NCBI GenBank assembly: GCA_000827265.1
Contig: KN834886.1
Location: 21,564 to 38,652, forward strand
From: Collybiopsis luxurians FD-317 M1
Taxonomy: Eukaryota > Basidiomycota > Agaricomycetes > Agaricales > Omphalotaceae
Direction of reading: 5' to 3'
DNA: 17,089 nt
Part shown: in pieces, positions 9,621 through 17,089 of the stretch
Numbering within the stretch: the stretch's first letter is position 1
How the letters are laid out: each line of letters starts with the position of its first letter
The notes under the pieces: model-generated
Told to the model about the DNA's origin: nothing
Database searches by the model: none
What the model saw: only the letters and a program-made list of their open reading frames with translations
Position numbers and translations under genes: made by a program

Positions 9621-10675
9621 ATGAAGGCTCTGATTATATGGTGCAGAAGACATAAGAGACACTCAGAAGGTAGATCCACTGTAACAATGGAGAATGTTGC
9701 AACTGATCTTGCTGTGAACTTGGAAAGTTTCCAATCATATGAACCCATTAACCAAGACCATGGATTTACCAGTTATGAAGACTCCCTATCAGAGGACAAG
9801 TTTGCCTATTATGTTGATGCAGTGTTATGTGGGTATGTGGGCTTTATCCACCTTCACAGCTGCATGTTTGCAGTAGAGGGTTGGTCAAAAGACAAGAGAG
9901 AAGGAACAGTAAGTGTCAAGTTTAAGAAAGTAAATAGTATTGACAGAGGAAGTAGGATCACTGGTACCATTTTGATGGTCCACTGCTAGGTGTGGAGGAG
10001 AGAATGGTCTGTACATGCCTGTTAGCTAAGCATGACTGCTACCACAAACACTTCTATAAGAATTATGGGCAAATACAGTTTATTCTGTCTGAAAACAAAT
10101 CACTGGGTGAGTAAATGCTCATCCACTAGTCTTGCTGAAAGGCACAACTTGGATTGCAGGTCAATGTAATTGTATAATTATGTTCCACAAAGAGATGATT
10201 GATTTGGGGGGAGCTCTTGCCCTGTACTTTTTCTCAGTAGCTAAATCTGAAGAAGGCAGACTGGGCCACAGAGTTATGGTGAAGTTCAAAGGAGTGAGTG
10301 ACAGAGTTGGGGCTTGGAAATACAATAGAGATGGACTAAGCTGCACATACATAATGGCAGCTCAAAAATTAATGCAAGGAATTTTTGCCAATGAAGTGGA
10401 TGACAAAGAGGACATGGACAAAACTGATGAATTTCACACTGCATAGATATCAGTGAGGAAGCTTGGCTCTCTTTAATTCATGCTACTAAGCATCTGACAG
10501 CATCTAAAACCCTCTGTCTAGACAGAGCAATTTCCCATCTCCCAATTCTTCCTCCCAAGTGAGGTATGCTCCCAACAGAGAAAGAGGCCTATAAATAACC
10601 AAAACCACTTCAAGAGCCACTGCAACTGATAAAACTCAACCAGCACTCCTCATGTGATTACAGGGATGGAGGGCA
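9621..10675 (+). pseudogene. KDZ-associated CxC4-type gene, 5' half (interrupted)
   Basis: This is the N-terminal half of a gene split by the copia element. Exons are 9621-9908, 9956-10106 and 10160 to about 10446, then a segment of about 10446-10675. The introns at 9909-9955 (47 bp, GTAAGT) and 10107-10159 (53 bp, GTGAGT...GCAG) keep phase. A region at 10270-10370 resembles a SWIM-like zinc finger, but two expected ligands read Tyr (TAC 10321-10323 and 10348-10350), each one transition from Cys or His. The last segment holds the ISxLPxLPPK-like motif I associate with this family. It carries TGA 10560-10562 (Trp expected) and TAA 10596-10598. Frame changes near 10446 through an unseen intron or indel. 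The start at 9621 is provisional. Family assignment is from remembered motif patterns, not a search. Confidence 0.6.
10671..10675. repeat. Target-site duplication GGGCA, left copy
   Basis: GGGCA directly precedes the 5' LTR and recurs exactly at 15846-15850 after the 3' LTR. Five bases is the usual copia duplication length. Confidence 0.95.
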
Positions 10676-11027
10676 TGTTGAAAGAAGTGCTGAAACACTT
10701 CTAAGGACATGTACAATGTGTATATGTAGTATAGACAAAAGTAGAATAGTTTTAGTAGTTGAACTTTGGAGATGGGGAAAAGTTTGTGTCATTAACATAT
10801 TTTGGCTGGGCGCAAAAATGTGGACACCTGTTTTCACGCCTCATGTGTTTGCATGCAAATAGGACCAAACAGACCCCTAATCCTTATATGTTTAGAAAGA
10901 GTCTAGTTGGAATACTCAATCTGTTGACACTATGAGTTGCAAACAATCTAATATACAAGTTATTATTATCAAACTAAAACTTGTTGTGATCTCAATCATT
11001 GCTGCTTTAGTTGCCTGAACTTTAACA
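10676..11027 (+). repeat. 5' LTR, 352 bp
   Basis: It begins TGTTG and ends CA. It aligns without gaps to 15494-15845. Near its left end, AGAAGTG (10683-10689) and CACTTCT (10696-10702) form a 7-bp inverted repeat with a 6-nt loop. It contains two CpGs (10811 and 10837), both changed to CA or TG in the 3' copy. Confidence 0.96.
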
Positions 11028-11039
11028 GGTTATGGGCCC
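11028..11039 (+). promoter_or_regulatory. Primer binding site, half-tRNA initiator Met type
   Basis: GGTTATGGGCCC directly abuts the 5' LTR. Its reverse complement, GGGCCCATAACC, is the anticodon stem-loop sequence of eukaryotic initiator methionine tRNA (CAT anticodon), not the tRNA 3' end. This matches the internal half-tRNA priming known for Drosophila copia and yeast Ty5. A 160-bp leader then runs to the gag ATG. Confidence 0.85.
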
Positions 11040-11199
11040 TGGCCTTTAAAAATTGCGCAGTGTTTGTTGATGACTCTTGATTGCTTTGTTGTTGGCTTTT
11101 GTGACATTTACTGTCATTGTTGTTATTAGTGCAAGTTATTGTTAACTGCACAGTGCTTTTGCTTTTATTGGCTTTATTATCAAACACTCATCTATCACC

Positions 11200-14100
11200 A
11201 TGGCTGAATCATCTCTTCCTAAAATCAAAGTATTGGATAACTCCAATTACAATGAATGGTGTGGGGACATGCAAGCATGGCTAATGAGTCGAGGCTATTG
11301 ACAGCTTGTTATTGGAAAAGAGGTCAAATCCTCAAAAGAAGAAGAAGGCTCAAAATGGGAGAAGAAAGCAATGAGGGCTGCAGGTGAAATATACCTGTGT
11401 GTGGGATCTGATCAGAAACAACACTTGAAAGAGTGTCTTGATGATCCAGTGGCAATGTGGGCTACATTGGAGAAAATCCATGTTTCCAAGAAACCTGGTG
11501 CTAGATTCAATGCTTATGATGAGCTGTTCTCAATTGTCAAATCAGAGGAGGAATCATTACAATCTCTTGGTGATAGAGTGGGGGCTGCAATGAATCAGAT
11601 TAAAAGGTTGCACCCTAAAAACTTTACTATTGAGATGCTGGATAAAGAGTTAGAGGCAATGGCTCTTATTAGGTCGCTTCCTGGGGAGTATTCACATCTC
11701 TCTGCAAATCTGTTATTACAAGACAATCTGGATAAAGACATTGTTCTTGGATTGTTTAGAGCAGAGGAGCTTAACCAGAAGAAAAGGGAACAGTCTCTGA
11801 ATAGGGTGGCAAGTTTAATGGCATCAAGAGGGTCTAGTAGAGGTGTGGGGAGACCTGGGGGTCATTGTTATAACTGTGGAGAGAAGGGACATTGGGCTAA
11901 TAGATGCTCTAAACCCAAGAAAGGCATTCAAGCCAAAAGAGCCCAGGTTGAGGCTGATGGAGATGTTGTTGAAAATGCTGGTTGTGCAAGTGCTTTTTCT
12001 TTGAATCAACTTTGAGACAATTTTTCTGATATTGTACAATGGAATACAGACACAGGCGCCACTTCTCATATGACCCCACATAAAAGCTGGGTTCAGAATT
12101 ATACCCCTTATAGAGTTCCAGTTAGACTGGCAGATAATAGAGTAGTTTACTCTGAAGGAGTTGGTAGTGTTCTGTTTTCCCCTATCATTAAAGGACAAGT
12201 TGTTAGAGATGTTGAATTTACTAGAGTACTGCATGCTCCTGCATTAAATAATAATCTTCTTTCAGTTCTTTACTTGACTAAGCATAGAGGCTTTCATGTC
12301 CACATAAATAGAGATCTTATGGAATTTTCTCTTAATAATACTGTTGTGTTCACTGCATTGGTTAATGATAGATCAGTTGGTTACTTGAATGGACATACAG
12401 TTAATACCTCTTGTGAAAGTGTTCATGTTATGTCTACTTTGCCTCTAAACCTGGAGCTGTGGCATAGATGCTTCTTTCATTGCAATTTGCATGATGTACA
12501 GAAGATGTCAAAAGATAAGTTGGTTGAGGGCTTTAAACTTGATTCTAAAGCAATGCCGGACCCAATCTGTGAACCATGTCTAGCTGGAAAGATGCATGCC
12601 AATCCATTTCCTAGTTCTTATACTCGAGCCAAGGCACCCCTGGAATTGGTTCATTCTGATGTTCATGATGTTGGTGTTACCTCCCCTAGTGGCTATCGAT
12701 ACTGGGTAACCTTTATTGATGACTACACACATTTCAGAGCTGTACTTCCAATGAAGAAGAAAAGTGAAACATTTGCTGTCTTTAAGCAGTTCAAGGCTTG
12801 GGCAGAGTTGGTGACTGGGCAGAAAATCAAAATGTTTAGACATGATAAAGGGGGAGAGTATATGTCCAATGAATTTATTGCTTTCTGTAAAGAACATGGA
12901 ATTGCAGTTCAAAAGACTGCTAGAAATAGACCTCAGCAGAATAGTGTGTCTGAAAGGGCAAATAGGACATTGGCAGAAAGGCTAACGGCGGCGCTGAATG
13001 AATCAGGTTTACCAAAGACATTTTGGGCAGAATGCCTAACTGCACTTGTTCATGTTTGGAATTGTTGTCCTACATCAGCTGTGCCTGACTCAACTCCATA
13101 TGAGCGCTGGTATAATGAGAAACCTAAAGTTGATCATTTGCGGGTCTGGGGATGTGTAGCTTATGTTCATGTACAGAAAGACAAATGGGAAGCTCTGGGA
13201 TGGCATATGGAGAAATGTATCTTTATTGGTTATCCTGAAGGAATATAGGCTTGGAAATTTTGGAATCCTGTTACAAAGAAAGTGGTGATTAGTGAAAGAG
13301 CTGATTTTGATGAGCGCTACATGTACAAATCCCAGCCATCAAAGACATATGCACCACCTGTACCTTCTCCACCCCAGATGCAAAATAGAATCCCGCAGTT
13401 TTTCAATCCCCCTCCTGTTGAAAATACTGAAAAAGAACTTGTTACACCCCCGAGTGCCAACCCTCTTCCTCAGAGGGAAGGTATTGATGATGTTGATAAT
13501 GACCCAGGTCAAGCACCACCAGTTGTTCCAGAGGACAGTCCAGCAGACAAACATCCAATTGCTCTGAGAAAACCAGCTAGAGCTCATAAGCCACCCAGTG
13601 AGTATTGGAAGGTACAGCCTGCACCTGAACCTGCACCTGCTCCTATACTAGCTGTTCCTCATCCTAATCCTAATCCTAATCCTAATCCTGAGCAATCAGA
13701 TTCAGATTCATCAAGTGATGATACTGAGAGCAATGATGGTGAATATGGACATGTTGTTAATTGTCTTGTAGAGCCACAGAGCTTTAAAGAGGCATTGAAT
13801 AGTCCAGAAGCAGATCAATGGGAACAAGCAATGACAGAGGAAATCACTGCACATCTTACTAATGGCACTTGGGAGATTGTGGATTTACCTCCAGGACAGG
13901 TGGCAATTGGATCAAAATGGATATACAAACTCAAGCATAAAGTTGATGGAACTGTTGAACGCTTTAAGGCTTGACTTGTTGCACAAGGGTTTAGTCAATG
14001 ACCTGGATTTGATTTTCTGGAAACCTTTGCCTCTACTATGCGGTGGTCAACTTTACATGTTATTTTATCTTTGGCAGCTATTGATGATTTAGAGTTGTGT

Positions 14101-15336
14101 TCAGTAGATATCTCATATGCATTTATAAATAGTGATATTGATACAGAGATTTATATGAAGCAACCAGAGGGATTCAGGCAAGGGGGACCAGGAAAAGTAT
14201 GCAGGTTGAACAAGTCCCTTTATGGGTTAAAGCAGTCGCCCTGTCTTTGGAGTGAGAAACTAGCAAGTGTGTTTGTTGAAATGGGTTTCAAATGACTTGC
14301 TTCTGATCCATGTATTTATCTATATGAATGCAATGGCCTTAAAGTGATTGTTCCAGTGTGGGTTGATGATATCACTCTTGCCTCAAAAGATGCTGGTGCA
14401 ATAGACCATTTTGTAGAAGAATTGAAGAAGCATCTAAAGCTGCAGGACTTGGGCAACACCGAATTTTTGTTAAGCATTGGAATCACCAGAGATAGAAGTA
14501 CACAAAAGTTATGGCTTAATTCCAAGCAGTATATACTCCAAAAACTTGAAGAGTTTGATATGACTGACTGTAAACCAGTTGGAATGCCAATGACTCCTGG
14601 ACACACCCTATCCAAAGCTGACAGTCCCAAAACACCAGCAGAAAAGGAAGAGATGATGGATATCCCCTATATGAATGCTGTTGGATCCTTGTTGTTTCTG
14701 GCCCTATTAACACATCCTGATATTGCTTATGCCACTAGTGTATTGGCCCAGTTCAGCTCTAATCCTGGAATGCATCATTGGATAGCTGTAAAGCATGTGT
14801 TTCAGTATTTAAAAGGGACTATTGATTTGCAGTTGGAATATGGGCCAGATCCTGATAACAATGACTTGATCACTGTTCTGTGTGATGCAGATCATGGTGG
14901 CAACAAGGACAATGGTAGATCCACTACTGGGTACATGATTAAGGTTGGATCAGGAATTGTCAGCTGGTGCAGTAAACTACAGCCCATAGTGACATTGTCT
15001 ACTACAGAAGCAGAATTTGTTGCTGCTAATGTGACCGGCAAAGAGATCTGTGCTATACAGACTCTATTAATGGAATTAGGTTATTCGGTGAAGTCTCCCT
15101 CAGATATGTGGGTTGATAATCAGTCTGCTATTCAGGTTGCAAAGAATCCTGAACACCATGGTAGAATGAAGCATCTTGATCTAAACTACTACTGGCTCTG
15201 AAATCAAGTAGCACACCAAGTATTAATGCCTAGATACCTGCCAACAGAAGACAATGCAGCTGACATGCTCACAAAGGCCCTTGTAAAGCCAAAGGTGGAA
15301 AAGTTCTGCCAGATGATGAGATTGGTGAAGAAGTAA
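11200..15336 (+). pseudogene. copia gag-pol polyprotein gene with seven stops
   Basis: One frame of 1379 codons runs from ATG 11200 (CACCATGG context) to TAA 15334-15336, with no frameshift. Domains: gag with a CCHC knuckle (C-x2-C-x4-H-x4-C, residues 223-236); protease DTGA at 284; integrase H422/H427/C457/C460, then D487, D549 and E585 (D-x35-E); a Pro-rich linker with Asn-Pro repeats and an acidic Ser/Asp tract; RT with catalytic Asp near 970 and VDD at 1055-1057; RNase H with Asp 1229 and Asp 1306. In-frame stops are TGA 11299, 12013, 13972, 13999, 14293, 15199 and TAG 13246. At the last four TGA codons the family motif expects Arg, so CGA-to-TGA change fits. Some family Gly and Arg positions read Ser or Cys, also by transitions. 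The element cannot make Pol. Confidence 0.95.
13663..13686 (+). repeat. CCTAAT hexamer, four copies
   Basis: Four exact CCTAAT units followed by CCTGAG encode alternating Pro and Asn in the linker between integrase and RT. This is an in-frame microsatellite within the polyprotein, next to a Ser/Asp-rich acidic stretch. Confidence 0.85.
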
Positions 15337-15377
15337 TGACCCCCCGTGATGTTGAGGAATTGAAAGAAGTGTGTCAC

Positions 15378-15493
15378 CAGGGGGCTGTATTAGTTGTAGT
15401 GACTACACTTTCTTCTGTGGAGATATGGAGGATAGAAGAAGGAATGGTTTAGAGGGATATGTTGAATTGAAGAAGTGTTTCATCAGGGGGCTG
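15378..15493 (+). promoter_or_regulatory. Polypurine-like tract, duplicated 106 bp apart
   Basis: CAGGGGGCTG at 15484-15493 directly abuts the 3' LTR, where the plus-strand primer tract belongs. The same ten bases occur at 15378-15387. Both are preceded by a GAATTGAA(A)GAAGTG block (near 15357 and 15464), so about 45 bp was duplicated. The first copy is followed by TGTATTAG instead of the LTR start. Confidence 0.7.
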
Positions 15494-15845
15494 TGTTGGA
15501 GGAAGTGCTGAAACACTTCTAAGGACATGTACAATGTGTATATGTAGTATAGACAAAAGTAGAATAGTTTTAGTAGTTGGACTTTGGAGATGGGGAAAAG
15601 TTTGTGTCATTAACATATTTTGGCTGGGCACAAAAATGTAGATACCTGTTTTCATGCCTCATGCATTTGCATGCAAATAGGACCAAACAGACCCCTAATC
15701 CTTATATGTCTAGAAAGAGTCCAGTTGGAATACTCAATCTGTTGACACTACGAGTTACAAACAATCTAATATACAAGTTATTATTACCAAACCAAAACTT
15801 GTTGTGATCTCAATCATTGCTGCTTTAGTTGCCTGAACTTTAACA
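15494..15845 (+). repeat. 3' LTR, 352 bp
   Basis: This is a gapless match to 10676-11027 with 15 substitutions, all transitions. At LTR position 169-170 the 5' copy reads TG where this copy reads CA, the two expected products of one ancestral CG. The copy has one CpG (15751), which reads TG in the 5' LTR. Confidence 0.96.
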
Positions 15846-15850
15846 GGGCA
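15846..15850. repeat. Target-site duplication GGGCA, right copy
   Basis: Exact copy of 10671-10675. Removing 10676-15850 rejoins the surrounding gene in frame. Confidence 0.95.
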
Positions 15851-16771
15851 AGCATGGTATGGCCTGGACAAGCCTACAGTAGTTAAGCAATGTACTGTAT
15901 ACACTCTTCTCCAGGTGTTCACAGTGGATATTGAGCTGCAGACATATTCTGGCAGGTGTCTGACTTCTTCTCAGAAGTTTATCAGTCCAGACTCTCAAGA
16001 TATAGGGTTGTTCAACTACAACAACTGCTGAATATTCACATATGAGTTGTTTTGTGAATATATTAGTGCATTTACAAGTTTGAAAATCCCAATTGACTCT
16101 TGGATTTGACAGACAATTCATCAATACTGAGAAGTGGGAAGTAATTTTGTTAGGGGGGAGCTATTCATGGGAGCATGATTTTCTTTTGTACATTTGATGA
16201 CATTGGAACTGGAAAGCATTGACAACAAATTTTGCTGAAGGTGTGGAATAACACCCAAAAATGTCATCTGGGATGGAGTTTCAATCACTTTTGGAAGGAA
16301 ACAAGTCAATGACAGCTTGCAGCCACTGACAGTGGTAACAGCAGGGTCACCAAGCAGAACTAGTGAAGGCTGCCACCAACAGGAATGGCTAGAAGATAAG
16401 AAATGTTGCAAAAGTATGAGGGACTTGGTGCCAAGGTGGAAGTAGGGGATAAGAATGAGAGAAAACTGGTTGAGGCTGCATTAGTCCATGAAACTGTTTT
16501 CCATGAGCTGGAGCAATGGCTGGCATCACATAGCTTGCATCTGCAGAAGCTTTTTATAAGGACAATGGGATTTACCATGCTGATGAAGTTGAAGTGGAGG
16601 CCTCATATCCAGCATCACAGACTCTTTGAAGTGGTAAGTGCTTGTAATATGAAACACAAAACATGGCTTACCCAAAAAAAACAGCTCAGCAGCAAGGAAT
16701 TGACACTTCAGATGGTCACCCATGTAACACTTAGGGCCTTGAAAACTTTTGTGGATCACCAGTACAAGTAA
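15851..16771 (+). pseudogene. KDZ-associated CxC4-type gene, 3' half (interrupted)
   Basis: The frame ending at 10675 continues here from the first base, and the codon split by the insertion is restored. Motifs I associate with the CxC4-like cysteine cluster family: CTVYTL (15891-15908), LFNYNN (16008-16025), a C-x2-C pair (TGC 16233, TGT 16242) and VIWDG (16263-16277). One Cys upstream of LFNYNN appears lost (TAT 15945-15947, with TGT at 15957). Stops in frame are TGA at 16029, 16107, 16128, 16176 and 16236. One base is missing from the A-run at 16410-16413, after which another frame runs open to TAA 16769-16771. That part (about 120 codons) is helical and ends the protein. A GTAAGT at 16633 could be a donor, but the frame stays open through it. 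The gene is dead. The exact CxC subtype is from memory of motifs. Confidence 0.62.
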
Positions 16772-16930
16772 ATGCCCATGGGCTATGTCAGGAGCCATTC
16801 CTGTTTCAAGAAATTACTGATAAATAATTAAATAATTATTAGAAATATTTTCAGAGTGTAAAAATCTCTAGAGAGCTCTCTGATAAGATAAGGTAGGAGA
16901 TTCTGCTTACTCATTGAGCTCAGGTCATAT
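16772..16930. other. AT-rich spacer with a 12-bp palindrome
   Basis: This follows the end of the CxC4-type relic. It contains a TAAATAATTAAATAATTATT block (from about 16821), the palindrome AGAGAGCTCTCT (16870-16881) and TGAGCTCA (16915-16922). No gene is seen. Confidence 0.5.
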
Positions 16931-16935
16931 TACAA

Positions 16936-17062
16936 TGAGTCAGAATGACTCTAAATGAATTAACCTGACTCAAAATGAGTCATGGATACTATAAAAGGCT
17001 AATGAAGCTTTTGAAAATTTTAAGCGGAGTCAACTAGAGTCAATTGGAGTCGTTGTGAGTCA
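16936..17062. promoter_or_regulatory. Two TGASTCA-like arrays at exact 10-bp spacing
   Basis: Heptamers start at 16936 (TGAGTCA), 16946 (TGACTCT), 16956 (TGAATTA), 16966 (TGACTCA) and 16976 (TGAGTCA), then at 17026 (GGAGTCA), 17036 (AGAGTCA), 17046 (GGAGTCG) and 17056 (TGAGTCA). Each is separated by 3 bp, and the two blocks are 50 bp apart, so all nine keep one 10-bp phase. TGASTCA is the site of Gcn4/AP-1-type bZIP factors. Three copies are exact, in a palindromic motif. A TATAAAAG box lies between the blocks. Two of only three CpGs to the right of the gag-pol frame are here (17025 and 17051). A 10-bp minisatellite is the alternative. Any gene served lies beyond the window end. Confidence 0.65.
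16990..16997 (+). promoter_or_regulatory. TATA box between the phased arrays
   Basis: TATAAAAG lies 8 bp after the first heptamer block and 28 bp before the second. In the plus direction, initiation would be expected within or next to the second block, with the gene beyond 17089. No downstream coding sequence is available to test this. Confidence 0.4.
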
Positions 17063-17089
17063 AATTGCTTAAATAGGAAGTAATATAAT

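Larger units (their letters stand above)
10676..15845 (+). mobile_element. Ty1/copia LTR retrotransposon, complete but inactive
   Basis: The element is 5170 bp. It has two 352-bp LTRs with TG...CA ends, a 5-bp target duplication, a primer binding site immediately after the 5' LTR, one gag-pol frame in the copia order (gag, protease, integrase, RT, RNase H), and a G-rich tract before the 3' LTR. The LTRs differ at 15 of 352 positions (4.3%), all transitions, so insertion is old enough for substantial change. Seven in-frame stops kill gag-pol. The element has about ten times the CpG density of its left flank, meaning it arrived after the flank had lost its CpGs. It lies inside, and co-oriented with, a KDZ-associated CxC4-type gene. 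Confidence 0.97.

Noticed and set aside
10590..10597. TATAAATA as a promoter just upstream of the insertion site
   Set aside because: It lies inside a coding segment of the CxC4-type gene (Tyr-Lys codons followed by a TAA that breaks the frame), so it is more likely coding sequence than a promoter.
10666..10668. ATG as a start codon for a gene cut by the element
   Set aside because: The frame that crosses the insertion site without a break is a different one, open well upstream. This ATG would give only a short peptide.
11824..12912. Minus-strand open frames inside the element (11824-12234, 12580-12912)
   Set aside because: They are antisense to well-supported gag-pol domains and are shadows of it.
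13663..13692. CCTAAT repeats as a telomere-like tract
   Set aside because: The fungal telomere unit is CCCTAA/TTAGGG; this is CCTAAT, short and in frame within the polyprotein linker.
11200..15336. TGA read as an amino acid (alternative genetic code)
   Set aside because: At four of the TGA codons the conserved copia motif has Arg, not Trp, so TGA-as-Trp recoding would not restore the protein. C-to-T decay explains it better.
1..17089. tRNA, rRNA or CRISPR-type features
   Set aside because: No cloverleaf, no rRNA motif and no spaced identical repeats were seen. The only tRNA-like sequence is the 12-base primer binding site.

Overview
The window looks like AT-rich, gene-poor accessory DNA from an agaricomycete (mushroom-forming basidiomycete). 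Three things point there. Candidate genes have many short introns of about 46-100 bp with GT...AG ends and CTRAY-like branch points. One locus carries motifs of the 'CxC4-like cysteine cluster associated with KDZ transposases' family, which is typical of these fungi. The window also holds a complete but dead Ty1/copia LTR retrotransposon. All gene models were built by eye.

Layout. 1-2200: AT-rich DNA, a 10-bp-periodic CAGGG array (213-317) and minus-strand relics, including one coding for a coiled coil. 2489-5460: weak relics on both strands, plus a perfect 13-bp inverted repeat enclosing a TATA box (4339-4398). 5827-9352: minus strand, with a candidate four-exon gene (6426-5827), a decayed Cys-rich gene (7528-6719) and the best intact model, a seven-exon gene for about 395 aa (9352-7733) with a TATA box. 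9621-10675 and 15851-16771: plus strand, the two halves of a KDZ-associated CxC4-type gene, divergent from the seven-exon gene. 10676-15845: copia element with 352-bp LTRs, GGGCA target duplications, a half-tRNA-iMet primer site and one gag-pol frame with seven stop codons. 16936-17062: TGASTCA-like heptamers spaced exactly 10 bp apart around a TATA box.

How it fits together. Removing the copia element and one target-site copy rejoins the CxC4-type gene in the same reading frame, so the element landed in coding sequence. CpG is almost absent from the flank: I count about 5 in 10.7 kb, against 25 in the 5.2-kb element. LTR differences are 15 transitions and no transversions, and most stop codons are TGA at sites where Arg or Trp is expected. 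The simplest reading is old, cytosine-methylated DNA purged of CpG, which later received a copia element that has been decaying in the same way for a shorter time.
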